In this document: piece by piece, positions 25,685 to 38,668 of the stretch
Layout of the letters: each line of letters opens with the position of its first letter
Numbering within the stretch: position 1 is the first letter of the stretch
Source of the DNA: Polytrichum commune
Lineage: Eukaryota; Streptophyta; Polytrichopsida; Polytrichales; Polytrichaceae
Direction: 5' to 3'
Assembly (NCBI GenBank): GCA_950295325.1
Contig: OX485805.1
Span: 35,265,501-35,329,500, forward strand
DNA length: 64,000 nucleotides
Program-made: the position numbers and the translations under genes
The notes under the pieces: generated by a model
What the model was told of the DNA's origin: nothing
Database searches by the model: none
The model's input: the letters and a program-made list of their open reading frames with translations, nothing else

Positions 25685-28300
25685 TCGAGACCTCACAAGG
25701 TTCATATACGTATGATTTCTGTATTATGTGATTATGAAAAAATACATATTTTAACATTAAATTATATAAATTTTCAATATCAATATTTGATGGATAATTT
25801 TAATATTTCAAATGACTTAATACTTAAAACAATTCAAGTGTAATCTAACACATTACATTACTGTCATAATTTTTGTAAACTTGTTTTTGACTTTAGAAAC
25901 AAAATGTCATGGCAGAAGTGCATTACGAACTAGACACTAATAGGCAATTATTGAACTTTTGCGTTTCACTTGCACATACAAGTGGATGATATGATTGTGA
26001 TGCCCAAGTGAAAAATTTTAATTATTTTATAGCAATTTAAATGTAATACCTCACACATTGGCTTTTTCCCTTTTTTAATTGGTGTGCATTTCAAATATAA
26101 TATTTGTTCAAGTTGATGACCTTCTTGCAATGAATTTGTTACCTTATATTTTGAAATAAAAGTATTATATTTTTATGATTGGAGAGTTTAATTTGTCCTT
26201 ATGAGATAAAGCAAATTCTCAGGCACATCAATTAGATATATAAAGAAGAGTTCACCCCTTGGGTTTGTTTCCATGATTTTATGCAACATTTATTTTATTC
26301 AAAAATAAATGTCAGCATTTAATATATACATCCAATGTGAACAACACATAAAACATTAAGTCATTCTGATTCAATCATTAAATGCCCAAGATGTGTATGG
26401 AGAGATATCAAATTACAATTATACAATGTTTGAGCTTATACAAATTGCCTATATTCAAATACATATCACATAAATTTAATCAATATTACTAAATGTAATT
26501 TTTTAAAATCTAAATGATTGAGGTAAGCATGGACCAAGTCAAATATTATTTTGTGACTTATTAGAGATTAAAATTTGATATAAAAAAATGTCACAAATTA
26601 TATGTTGACCCATTATATGTCCTTTAAGGATTAGATTGCATGTGCATTTTGTTGGAAACCAAGACAAACCTAGATCTCTGGATTGCAAGAGATCATAATC
26701 AAGGGCAAGCTAGAGGAATATGTAAGGTTTAGGTATCTAAAAAGAGTTTGCATTTGTTTAGGAGGAGTAATAGCACGGAATTTATTTTCTTGCAGAGAGA
26801 AACAAATTCTAAGGGGAGCCCAAATTTTTAATTTTCATGAATATGGAAATTGCTACAAATTTTAAAGTGGTAAATTTAGGGTAACACATAGTTTATTTAT
26901 AGGTTAACCCATAACCACTCATATACATTCTAATGCTTGGCTACAAGAGTTGTCAAAACTCTTATGAGGGTAATCAATCACAAACCACCACCACATAAAG
27001 TAGAGGCGTCTGCTCCCGATGAAGACCCCATCGGCAATCTATGGGGTACCAAAATTTTGATAAAATTGGGGCTGACATTCGATCAAGTCGGAACCAATAG
27101 TGCCATGATACATGTCTTGGTTTTGAGTGAGAAGGAATGAGCGGTTAAAATGAGCAGTTATGGCATACTCTAGACAATGGTAATATGTTCAAACCAACTT
27201 TTGGCTTCAAAATTCACAGTAATTTAAATTAAAGGAATATTATTACCGAGAGTTTTCCAATCCTCCGAATTTCAATCTTCTTACACATAAAAAAATTGCA
27301 CCGCCTTATACTGTTCTTGATTTGACGTAGAATCTCCGAAGTGATCGGTTATAGGCGCCTCTACTATAAACCTTAACTTTGTTCGCCCAACCAATATAGA
27401 TCTCATCCATGTTGGCATTACATGACCCTAGTGAGCGGTTAATGATGGATGCCTCGACCTTAATGGTATGAGTCAAGAAGAATGAAAGTTGAAATAAAAT
27501 GAACTTAATGCAATATTTTATCTCAAAAAACTAGTAAGATTTTATGGAAATATGGGCACACGATTGAAAAATAAGTGTAAAAAGAGTTCATGTCAAACTA
27601 AACCACAGTTGATACAAAGGATGCTAGCCTATACTTTCCTTTGCCCTTAAAGCTCCCTTCCCGTGCCACTTAGGAATCGTACTTAAACAGCATAATTGTA
27701 GTTTCTGCTGGATGATTTTCATTTGTACCATCATAATCTTGGATGATTATTTTTCCTTATACTAAAGATTGCACCAATTTTAGTTTATCATCAAAAGATA
27801 ATCCAAAAGAAATGTTGCAATATACACATTACGAAATGTGCGCCAATTGTTTTATGATAGAAGTGTACAAAACTACTAGTAGATTTACACAAATGTAAGA
27901 ATATAACAAATCCGAACTGTTTTTTTTTTTTTTAAAAGTCTAATAAAGAACTATAGTTCATGAAACAAAAGTGTTGTTACATTGTCACAAAAACAAGTCA
28001 ACCTGCAATGAATTTGTGTGATGTAACATTGTTGTTACAAATTGACCTACAAAATCGATGCATGGTTGTACTACATGTGTTACATGAAATATAACACATC
28101 ATGTGATTGACAAAACATGAAGGTATGTGGCAAATTTGTGCAAACAAGAGAGAATATCATATCTAGATCATTTTTTCTTTGAAAAATAAAAATCGAAATA
28201 AAGGTAGAGATCAATGCGTCATAGAATCTTCATAAAACAAACAACGATTTGTATTGTAAGCATATGGCATAACAAAAGCAATCTATCTACATTAGTGAGA

Positions 28301-30600
28301 GAAGGGCAAGTTACAAACCAATTATAAAATTTCATCCGCATTGCCCGTCACAAAACTCCTCCTATTTATCAAGGTTTTAGTATTGTTTTGGAACTGAACA
28401 CTTGATAAACTCCTTTATTTGCGATTGTTGACAGATGAGGCAATTGTCCAACAACCAAAATTGTTAGTGGAGTTGAATGTGCCCATGTAGTTAGTTTTTG
28501 CTCTCACTTAAATAACCCAAAACACCAGGGTACAGACTCTCAAGGAAGGCTTAACTAGTGTCTATTACAGGCATTCGTCACTTCATAGTTCATTAATTAG
28601 ACCAAAGGGTTGCTGTCTTCACTCTAAAACACGACTGGTATATCTTTCACTCTCTTTCTCTCTCTTGGTTTCCTCTCACTGTATCTCATTCAGTAGGGTA
28701 TGTGTGTCAGTCTCGGTAGTAACCATCTCGTCATGAGATTTTGTAGAACAATAGTCAAGAGAGAACAATAGTCTTTGAGTAACACAATTGTCTTTGATAA
28801 CCATTGGCCAATGCATCTTCAATTCAAGGCAATTCCTTCATTACTTGGTCAATGTTAATTCCAATGCAAAACAATTGTTCATTCCTTATCTTCAAATTTA
28901 GTCTCTACTCACAACTTATGCAATTAACCATTATCAGTCAAGCTATAGCCTTGGTCGCCCTGCACAACCTGCAACAACAACAACAACCAGGGTAACACAC
29001 AAGACAATAGTTGATAGGATTAAATCGCATTCCATACTCAAAGATCTCTCCTCGTGACTAATTATCAATTAAAACTTAATTAAGATTAGATTAACTTATG
29101 CCTAGATAACATTTATGAACCAAAGTTAATTCTATCCCTCTTGCACTTGATCCCTCTTACAATCCTTACTAAGTTCTCTAATCAACCGATCAGAAGTGAT
29201 TTCTCATCACCTCGGTTGATTGAGATCCCTCTTAAATTCCATTCTTCTTAATTACAACACTACCAGCCTACACTCAAGATTTCACTATAATCTTCTTAAG
29301 GCTGAACTATGTTATTTTAACTTCACTCTCTGCCTCTCACAGGCTCAACAATAATAATTTCACCCTGTGGACTGGCCTTTGGCCTTACACTTCCTCATGG
29401 TGCCTATCTCAGGCCTTAACAATAGTCAATAGTTTTCACTCGGCCTGACGCTTGGCCTTACGGCTCTTTACAGCCTATAGTAACTCTTAACTATAGTCTA
29501 TAGTTTTACTCACAGGCTGACACTTGGCCTTCTCACTCCCTCTATCACTCTCTCAGGGTGAAACACCTTCGCACTTAGCAAGCTCTGCTCCTTTTCTCAC
29601 TACTCCTGAGGGGACCAATTTCTCTCTCACGACATCATCAGATTATAGTTTTCTTCTCCCTCTTACACACTCTCGCTCCTAGTTTCACTCGATCTCTCTT
29701 CTCAATTGGTGAGACCCTCGTCACACTTCGCCTACTTCGGCCACAGATTTCACTTGAACTGTCGCTATTCACTTACACTCCGAACATAGTTCTACACAAT
29801 TTCTCTTAAGGGAAATTATGATCGCCCAATGCTTTCGTCTCTCAGACTGAAGGCGATTCCTCCCTCATACGATAGTTCTTCCTGCGCAACAATCTTCACT
29901 TTCGCTCTCTGATAGATTTCCCTCTCCTGCTCTCAATAATCAGTGTGCACTCAATCACAGTTTCAATGACATTACTCACAAACTTATCCTACTCTTTTCG
30001 TTCCAGAATCTCTCCTGTATTGCCCCGAATGTCTAATACTCCGCTCTCGTCACTCACTCCGCACTGGCTCTTATTCGTAGGTTGTTTCTTATCGACTCCT
30101 CAGTCAATCACAAACCCCTCAACAAATTATAGTTATCCAATTCCTCACAATCATACTATCACCGCAATTAGATCATTCACCGAAATGACAATTTACAAAA
30201 ACATGAAACAAAGTCTGGCAATCCCATAATCACTACAGTAATTGCTCAGTTTCTCCGAAGATAGTTCCACTATTAACCTCGCACAATTAGTGTCGAGGGA
30301 GACAAGACAATTGGTTTCCACAGTGCGCTCAAAAAATCATCAAAGTAATGTCTGGCTTCTCCTTCCTCGGCCGCCCTCTTACGGAGGCGAGGAGAAGATA
30401 GTTTTCATAACTACCTACTAGGGCCTCCTATGGCCGTAAGACTATAGTTATAACTACCTACTGAGCCTATAGTTCAACTATTTTCATTCACCTGGATGAG
30501 TTTCATCCCAGCTTCTACCCTAAGCCTATAGTTGAACAATTCGGCCAAAATTTTTGGCTTACAGCCCACAATAGGTAGGGTCACATACCTTGAATAAAGT
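28301..30600. other. C/T-rich non-coding block
   Basis: The plus strand is strongly pyrimidine-biased, with recurring words such as CTATAGTT, CTCTCTC and GGCCTTA at about 28650-30560. A CAA run is at about 28971-28987. The frames are short and low in complexity. It could be the inside or end of a degraded large repeat, but no domain, primer site or terminal repeat could be shown. Confidence 0.4.
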
Positions 30601-31950
30601 AGGCATTGCAAAACCATTCTTCCCCGTTGGCCACCCTAGAATGATCTTGGAAGGTCCTATGTGAATGTCAAAGCTTTGACAATAGTTAAAGCCACATCTT
30701 ATAAGTTTGTACCCTATCCAACCATATATATATATGTGTTTAGAACATCAAGTTGAGAAGTACCTTTCAACGATTCCACCATTCTAATGTCTCCAACTCG
30801 GATATTATAGTGTTTATGTGATGAGGTGTCACAAGAACGGAGTTTTTCCAACTTGATCACTTACTGAGATCCATACTTGGGTGGGTGTATGGACTTTACT
30901 AGTACACCATCAGAAAGTTACTAGGAATCCCACATGTTAAACTTCTGAGGACCCTTGCTATGGAAACTAGGCATTGTCAGATCGAATCCCATTCTTTTCA
31001 TAGGGATACTTGTGAAATTCAAATTTGGATCCAAATGGTAGACATCGTATGAAAAGTAAAAACAAAATTCAAGAAAACATTTGGTATATAAATTTTAGAA
31101 TCAAAGGGAGATATGCCCCCCAATAGTTAACACATTAAACCTCCTCATAAACCAAGCAGTTGGAGGGACAAATACACTAGAAATCCCAACCAGTGAAATT
31201 CGGAAATATTTCATAGGTTAGAGATTTTGTCCAAATCCACTCCAAAAAATTAAATTAAATAATCCCTTGGTTTTCAACCAGAAGGCTTGAAACATACTTA
31301 AAAAATCAAGACATTTGAAACAAATTTGCTAACCCAAACCCTTAAAAACCACTCTCAAATTGGATGATCACAACCAAGTCTTCCTTATGAGATGAGGCAA
31401 TTCCTAGTTTGGTCCAACTTTTGAAATCATCGGCAAAGCTGGAAGTTCCCACAATAGGTTGGGCCTCATAGCAAGCAATTATCACTGTAATATAAGTGGG
31501 CCTCGTTTGGTTAATTATCATGCCTATATCCGAGTGGTACCCTAGTTTGTGCTTAGGTGTGAATCTAAAAACTAACACCTAAATGACATGTGTTTACAAA
31601 AGATTGGACTACATGTTCAATATTTGTTGACTATCCTAAACTCATTAATCTATAATCATGTTTTTTTAATGATTATTTAAATAATTTTAATGATTTAAAT
31701 AATTTTATATTGGGAGGAGGGGGGGGGGAGGGATTCTATGTGACCAAATCATGGCCCCATGGATGTCACCTTCGGAAATCCATATGAATACAAGGCGGAC
31801 TCCAAATATCTCCAAGTTTGTATACAACTTCTCCATGCACATGCGCCCATCAACAAAAATTTAGAATGTGCAAATCAGAGTTGTTTTTTTAAGTTAACAG
31901 GGAAAAGTAACCATTTAATACCCCACCAACCTTTATGACCAAGAGCAGTC
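30601..31950. other. Non-coding spacer
   Basis: Nothing recognisable on either strand. A short TA run lies at about 30725-30735 and a G-rich run at about 31718-31731. Confidence 0.45.
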
Positions 31951-31953
31951 TTA

Positions 31954-32443
31954 GGGCCACTTCACACACGAGACTGAGAGCCCGTGACCGTTACACTTCA
32001 AGCACTCTCATTGGTGGAAAAGGCGAAGCCGGTCCAAGTTCACTTCACACTACGCTTGAGGGACCAACAGAGTTTGTGAATGCAAGATCGATGTAACGTC
32101 TACATGGATTCCTACGTGGCATCAAATGGATCGTGTTTCATGGTCACTTGGACTAACCTCAAAAACCACCTCTTGGAGGTAGGCCTAACACAAAACCGGG
32201 AGACCGTGGCACTCCAAACCGTTGGTTTCTTCTACTTTATCATGTGTGAGGACCTGCATGAATAGACATTCATTGAAATAGCATTTGGTTGAGGGCCCGG
32301 TTACATATGACTTCACGCTACACTTGAGGGTCCGTGACCACACTACATGAGTTTGGACGTGTCTTGGAACGGCCTTCAGACACTTCCTTTTGGGCTCTCA
32401 CAATTTCATGGTCACGGCTCTTGGCTCGTGTGTGAAGTGGCCC
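31954..32443 (+). mobile_element. PIF/Harbinger-like MITE, copy 1
   Basis: A 490 bp element with inverted ends GGGCCACTTCACACACGAG and its complement, flanked on both sides by TTA (31951-31953 and 32444-32446). A 3-bp TTA duplication with G-rich ends is the hallmark of PIF/Harbinger elements. There is no transposase inside. The sequence right of it (32447-32700) is shared with the copies at 35 and 37 kb. A 105 bp stretch is then tandemly duplicated at about 32600-32806. Confidence 0.85.
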
Positions 32444-33699
32444 TTAGCCACACACATATCACAACATCCTGCGATGCTTGTACTCTTTATTTGCACTCTA
32501 AAATTGGCATCTCTTTTCCTTCCTTCCAATTTGTGGCAACGGACCGCTAGCTCCAAATAAACCGGTTGAGTTTGAGAAAGAAATAACCAGTTGTAATTCA
32601 CAACGTCACAAAAAATCACCCACCGGTTTACAGCAATCTATGGAATATACCCCAATTTAGTAAAAGAAAAAACCCCCGAAAAGATATGAACTCGTGTAGC
32701 CTGTTGGTTGAAAGTCACCCATCGGTTTAGAGGAATCTATGGAATATACCCCAATTTCGTAAAAGAAAAAAACCCCGAAAAGATATGAACTCGTGAAGCC
32801 TGTTGGGAGCAGAGTTCGGGAAGTTTTTGAAGCCTTAGTGGCTAATTGCCGGTAGGTGCTACGAAGGGTCAGATTTTGTCCAATTTACATCGGCAAGAGC
32901 TGGTCTTTTGTAAAATCAATCGGCCAATTGCCTATATTTTCATATTTTCATTGGCCAATATCCGATTAAATGGAATCGATATCGGCACTAATTGTTTAAA
33001 AAATGTATGAAAAGTTATTAGAAATCATTTCTTAGTACAAAATCTTGAATAAGTGAAAAGAAAGGCATGTTCAAAATTTTTAATTTGAAGAGTTAATATC
33101 CTTGGCAGGAATTGAACCTAGCAATGCCTTCACCGCATGAAGGCCAAGAGTCCCCCAATTCTTCATAGAAGCAATTGGATTTGGTCATGGAAAGCATAAT
33201 TCAAAAAGTTTACGGTTTAGGGTACTTCCTCAAGTGCATCATCAGATGCCCCAGACAAATAGCGCTCTGGATGCTTCCGGCTGAAATCCAGTAACTGACA
33301 AGAAGAATCGGCTACATTTCCGGGACATTTACTGGTCCATCGGCTAATTGCCGGAGGATTGAAATTACAGTCGGATTGCCATCCGATGGTTGGAAATTCG
33401 GACCGGCCACGAGGGGAAATCCATCGGCTGATAATGAACTAGCCGTCGGTTTTCCCCAAACATAGGTTGGGAGTTGGGCCGATTATGTCCCAAAATCTGC
33501 CCGGGCACTGACTCATCATGGAGTTGCCGACAAAGCACAATATTTTTTCTGACACCAGTGACGTGGATGTCAGACCATGTCTCTGGAAGGCAGACCATGT
33601 CTCTGGAAGGCGACTAAAGAGGGAGTAAGCGAAAGACATTTGCATGTTGCTTGAGTGATTGTTTCTCAATGTCATCATTTGTTATTGAAGGTGAGGTGG

Positions 33700-33726
33700 G
33701 TGGATGGATGGATGGATGGATGGATG
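33700..33726. repeat. TGGA/GATG microsatellite
   Basis: About six direct copies of GGAT/GATG. Confidence 0.9.
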
Positions 33727-33768
33727 AGGGGTACGCTCGTATGTGATAACTCCATGTTGTCGGTTTGA

Positions 33769-34272
33769 GGGACACTTCACACACGAGCCAAGAATTGTGA
33801 TCACGAAGTTGTGAGAGTTCAAAAGAAAGTGTCCAAAGGCTGCTCCAAGACACGTCCAAAATCATGTAGTGTGGTCACGGACCCTCAAGTGTAGTGTGAA
33901 GTCATATGTAACCGGGTCTTTAACCAGATGATATTTTGATGAATTTCTATTCATGCAGGTCCTCACACATGATGAAAGAGAATAAACCAACGGTTGTGAG
34001 CGTTCGGAGTGTCATGGTATCCTGGTTTTGAGGTAGGCTTACCTCCAAGAGGTGGTTTTTTGAAAATAGCCCAAGTGAACATGAGACATGAGCCATTCGA
34101 TGCCATTTAGGAATCCATGTCGACTCTATTTCCATCTTGCATTCACTTATATACTTTGTTGGTCCCTCAAGTGTAGTGTGAAGCGAACTTGGACCAGCTC
34201 CGCCTTTTCCACCAAAGAGAGTGCTTGGAGGGTAATGGTCACGGGCTCTCAGTCTCATGTGTGAAGTGGCCC
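33769..34272 (-). mobile_element. PIF/Harbinger-like MITE, copy 2 (inverted)
   Basis: 504 bp, the reverse complement of copy 1 along its length, with ends GGGACACTTCACACACGAG and CATGTGTGAAGTGGCCC. The right flank is TTA and the left flank is TGA, a TTA target duplication with one change. Confidence 0.85.
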
Positions 34273-34734
34273 TTAGTATGTGGTCACTCTTTTTAACTAG
34301 GCGTCTATATTTGCATGGGATGTCGGTAAGGCTGGTAGTTAAGAATGGACATCAAATAGATACATGTCATGATGAGATGGACTACCGTAGGTTGATAGCA
34401 AGTTGGGCAGGAAATATCCAATAATTAATTTATCTTAGAAAAAGAAAAGACTTAGACGAGCTATATAAACATTTATGAAAATTTAGGTAGATATGTACAT
34501 ATATGTTCATTTATTTATTTAGGCACATACCGTATCCTATGCTCAACTCCATGTATTATAACTTCATTTTCATTCATTCATGGCGGATAAGTACGCGACG
34601 TTAACCTTTATGAGTTTAGGAAGTCTTCTCAATGTGCTAATTAAGGTGGTGAACTTTTTCTTTTGTGTGTCGTTGGTGCTCATGTTAAGTAGAGGTTGTT
34701 TGAGAATTTGCAAGCATGGCTACGAAGCAAAGGC

Positions 34735-35009
34735 AAATCAATATGTAGTGTTGTTACCACCCTGCCATGCTCAACACTAATTTTCAATTCTTTGACAATT
34801 AGTGTTAGACATAAATGTGCTGCTACCTTCCCTACTGCCACCTCCCTTATTATATCCTTCTGTTTTTCCATATCCTTACTAACACTAAATTCAAACATGT
34901 AACTGCCACATATTACCATAGTTGATATTTAGTGTTTGAGTTTACATTTAATGGTACTTACTTTCATAGGGTTACTGATATTTCGTGTATGCATTCGTAT
35001 TTAGTGTAT
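34735..35009 (+). repeat. Left inverted arm next to duplicated unit A
   Basis: About 275 bp whose reverse complement, diverged, lies at 36690-37000. Shared words include GTTGTTACCACCCT, AATTAGTGTTAGACATAAAT, CCTTACTAACACTAAATTC and ATTACCATAGTTGATATTTA. ACACTAAAT/ATTTAGTGT palindromic motifs recur through it. Confidence 0.75.
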
Positions 35010-36648
35010 CAAACACTAAATATAATCATATTTAGTGTAGGGCTCAATAGAATTGTGAATGAATCGCCAACAAAAAAAAACGCGTGATGTTGTTCAAGAA
35101 AGGCGACATGATGGAAAACAGATCGAATGCGAGAAGGTCGGCGGGAGCAAATAGCCTTCAAGTCTACTACTACTTAGGGCCACTTCACACACGACACTGA
35201 GAGCCCGTGACCATTACACTTCAAGCACTCTCATTGGTGGAAAAGGCGGAGCTGGTCCAAGTTCGCTTCACACTACGCTTGAGGGCCCAACAGAGTATAT
35301 AAGTGAATGCAAGATGAATGTCTAAGTCTACATGGATGCCTACGTGGCATCAAATGGATCATGTTTCATTGTCACTAGGACTATTCTCAAAAACCGTCTC
35401 TTGGAAGTAGGCCTAACACAAAACCGGGAGACCGTGGCACTCCAAACCGTTGGTTTCTTCTACTTTATCATGCGTGAGGACCCGCATGAATAGAAATTCA
35501 TTGAAATAGCATTTGGTTGAGGGCCCAGTTACATATGACTTCACACGACACTTGAGGGTCCGTGACCACACTACATGAGTTTAGAGGTGTCTTGGAACGG
35601 CCTTCAGACACTTCCTTTTGGGCTCTCACAATTCCATGGTCACGGCACTTGGCTCATGTGTGAAGTGGCCCCTTAGCCACACACATATCACAACATCCTG
35701 CGATGCTTGCACTCTTTATTTGCACTCTAAAATTGGCATCTCTTTTCCTTCCTTCCAATTTGTGGCAACAAACAGCGAGAACGGACCTCTCGCTCCAAAT
35801 AAACCGGTTGAGTTTGAGAAAGAAATAACCAGTTGTAATTCACGACGTCACGAAAAATCACCCATTGGTTTTAGAGGAATCTATGGAATATACCCCAATT
35901 TCGTTAAGAAAAAAAAAAAAAACCCCGAAAAGATATGAACTCTCAGCTCGTGTGTGAAGAAGTGGCCCTTACTTATATGCACACGTACGTCGCTCGTAGT
36001 ATGATTGGCTCCGAACTGAATCCATCCCCATTCTCATTCTGCGATGCATTGCAAGTTGATCTGTACGTATGTGTTCATGCATGCATGCTTGCTGCACGTA
36101 CACGTACACGTATCATACATGGAGATTGCCATGGAGATTGCTGAGTCATGGATGACGAATACATGGGGTCCGAGTTGCTCACCTTTCAGGCTGTCATTTA
36201 AGGTACGTGCTGTTATTCGGTCGCCTTTTGCTCATGCTCTCCAGCTTTTAATATACCGACCACTTGTGTGCGCTTGTTTGACGAATTTCATTCAACGTTC
36301 AACTCCGAATCCAAACTGCCACGCGACGTTTCCCGATTTCAGGAACGAAAATCGGATGTCGATTGACATCTACGTTTTCTACCAAGAGGTCACCTCGATG
36401 TCGCATGTTCTAGTAGTACGTGTCGTGTTTCAATATTGGAAGTGTGAATTGACGTGTGTGGTGTTTGCTTTGTTTCCTTCACAAGTCACACTACATGTCA
36501 AAATCTAAATTGTGTGGTTTATTTTTGTGCAAGTTTTTGCATGTCAGATGTCGAAAACGTGCAAAGAGTTTCGTCAAACATACACGCTGCTACCGATTAG
36601 GTTTTACATCACGACAACACTTTGTGTCGCGTTAGTGAAATCCACGAT
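35010..36648 (+). repeat. Duplicated unit A (about 1.64 kb)
   Basis: Direct repeat of 37001-38668. Both begin CAAACACTAAATATAATCAT and end GTGAAATCCACGAT. Each contains a MITE (35177-35672 in A), a shared right-hand segment, a second solitary MITE right end (to 35968) and a non-coding GTACGTGCTGTTATTCGGTC block. Unit A lacks about 86 bp that unit B has at about 38004-38090, with a CA microhomology at the junction, consistent with a small deletion in A. Confidence 0.85.
35177..35672 (+). mobile_element. PIF/Harbinger-like MITE, copy 3
   Basis: About 496 bp, flanked by TTA at 35174-35176 and 35673-35675, with ends GGGCCACTTCACACACGA and CATGTGTGAAGTGGCCCC. It is part of duplicated unit A. A second right end, CTCGTGTGTGAAGAAGTGGCCC then TTA, ends at 35968 and shows that more than one element end is stacked here. 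Confidence 0.85.
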
Positions 36649-36689
36649 AGTGTAAGCCCAAACCTAATTTTTTTCTTGAAAAATTCCGC

Positions 36690-37000
36690 CCAACTTGCTA
36701 TCAACCTACAACTACACAAAATACGAACGCATACACTAAACATCACTAATCCTATGAAAGTAAGTAACATTAAATGTAAACTCAAACACTAAATATCAAC
36801 TATGGTAATATGTGGAAGCTACATGCACGAATTTAGTGTTAGTAAGGATATAAAAAAAATAAAAAATAAAATAACAATGATAAAAGGAGAAGGGAGGTGG
36901 CGGTAGAGATGGTGGCAACGCATTTATGTCTAACACTAATTATCAAAGAACTGAAAATTAGTGTTCAGCAAGATAGGGTGGTAACAACACTAAATATAAT
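36690..37000 (-). repeat. Right inverted arm between units A and B
   Basis: Diverged reverse complement of 34735-35009, so unit A sits between two inverted arms while unit B has no arm on its right. Confidence 0.75.
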
Positions 37001-38668
37001 CAAACACTAAATATAATCATATTTAGTGTAGTGCTCAATAGAATTGTGAATGAGTCGCCAACAAAAAAACGCGTGATGTTGTTCGAGAGAGGCGACATGA
37101 TGGAAAACAGATCGAATGCGAGAAGGTCGGCGGGAGCAAATAGCCTTCAAGTCTACTACTACTGAGGGCCACTTCACACATGAGACTGAGAGCCCGTGAC
37201 CATTACACTTCAAGCACTCTCATTGGTGGAAAAGGCGGAGCCGGTCCAAGTTTGCTTCACACTACGCTTGAGGGACCAACAGAGTATATATGTGAATGCA
37301 AGATGGATGTCTAAGTCTACATGGATGCCTACATGGCATCAAATGGATCATGTTTCATGGTCACGTGGACTATTTTCAAAAACCGCCTCTTGGAGGTAGG
37401 CCTAACACAAAACCGGGAGACAATGGCACTCCGAACCGTTGGTTTCTTCTACTTTATCATGCGTGAGGACCCGCATGAATAGAAATTCATTGAAATAGCA
37501 TTTGGTTGAGGGCCCGGTTACATATGACTTCACACTACACTTGAGGGTCCGTGACCACACTACGTGATTTTGGAGGTGTCTTGGAACGGCCTTCAGACAC
37601 TTCCTTTTGGGCTCTCACAATTTCATGGTCACGGCTCTTGGCTCGTGTGTGAAGTGGCCCCTTAGCCACACGCATATCACAACATCCTGCGATGCTTGTA
37701 CTCTTGATTTGCACTCTTTTCCTTCCTTCCAATTTGTGGCAACGGACCGCTAGCTCCAAATAAACCGGTTGAGTTTGAGAAAGAAATAACCAGTTGTAAT
37801 TCACGACGTCACGAAAAATCACCCATCGGTTTAGAGGAATCTATGGAATATACCCCAATTTCGTAAAAGAAAAAGAAAAAGAAACCCGAAAAGATATGAA
37901 CTCTCGGCTCGTGTGTGAAGTGGCCCTTACTTATATGCACACGTTGCTCGTAGTATGATTGGCTCCGAACTGAATCCATCCCCATTCTCATTCTGCGATG
38001 CAGGCACAATAATGAATCGATCGGGTGTGGAAACACTGAATCTCGACCTGGGGAGAAGCGGATCTGCCCCTTCGAATGTCAGAAACTCCATTGCAAGTTG
38101 ATCTGTACGTATGTGTTGCTGCACATAAGTTACACGTACATGGAGATTGCCATGGAGATTGCTGAGTCATGAATGACGAATATATGGGGTCCGAGTTGCT
38201 CACCTTTCAGGCTGTCATTTAAGGTACGTGCTGTTATTCGGTCGCCTTTTGCTCATGCTCTCCAGCTTTTAATATACCGACCACTTGTGTGCGCTTGTTT
38301 GACGAATTTCATTCAACGTTCAACTCCGAATCCAAACTGCCACGCGACGTTTCCCGATTTCAGAAACGAAAATTGGATTTGATTGACATCTACGTTTTCT
38401 TCCAAGAGGTCACCTCGATGTCGCATGTTCTAGTAGTACGTGTCGTGTTTCAATAGTGGAAGTGTGAATTGACGTGTGTGGTGTTTGCTTTGTTTCCTTC
38501 ACAAGTCACACTACATGTCGAAATCTAAATTGTGCGGTTTATTTTTGTGCAAGTTTTTGCATGTCAGATGTTGAAAACGTGCAAAATGTTTCGTCGAACA
38601 TACACGTTGTTGCTAATTAGGTTTTACATCACAACAACACTTTGTGTCACGTTAGTGAAATCCACGAT
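37001..38668 (+). repeat. Duplicated unit B (about 1.67 kb)
   Basis: Direct copy of unit A in the same orientation, offset by 1991 bp. Similarity ends sharply after CCACGAT at 38668, where different sequence follows from that after unit A. Confidence 0.85.
37166..37661 (+). mobile_element. PIF/Harbinger-like MITE, copy 4
   Basis: 496 bp inside unit B, flanked by TGA on the left and TTA on the right. The ends are GGGCCACTTCACACATGAG and CTCGTGTGTGAAGTGGCCCC. As in unit A, a second solitary right end (GGCTCGTGTGTGAAGTGGCC plus TTA) ends at 37926. Confidence 0.85.

Larger units (their letters stand above)
22561..28300. other. Very AT-rich repeat-bearing spacer
   Basis: Long AT-rich stretch with stops in all frames. 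It holds an LTR-like inverted pair (23228-23717), a G-run-bounded repeat (25353-25684) and short tandem words such as GTTTTAAATAG at about 24707-24745. No host gene is seen. Confidence 0.55.

Noticed and set aside
26683-26865. Frame with a KGKLEEYV-like stretch resembling a retroelement gag piece
   Set aside because: Only a few residues are similar; no adjacent domain, primer site or terminal repeat. Too weak to call.
28301-30600. C/T-rich block as a possible large LTR element interior
   Set aside because: No terminal repeat, primer site or coding domain could be shown; left as unexplained non-coding DNA.
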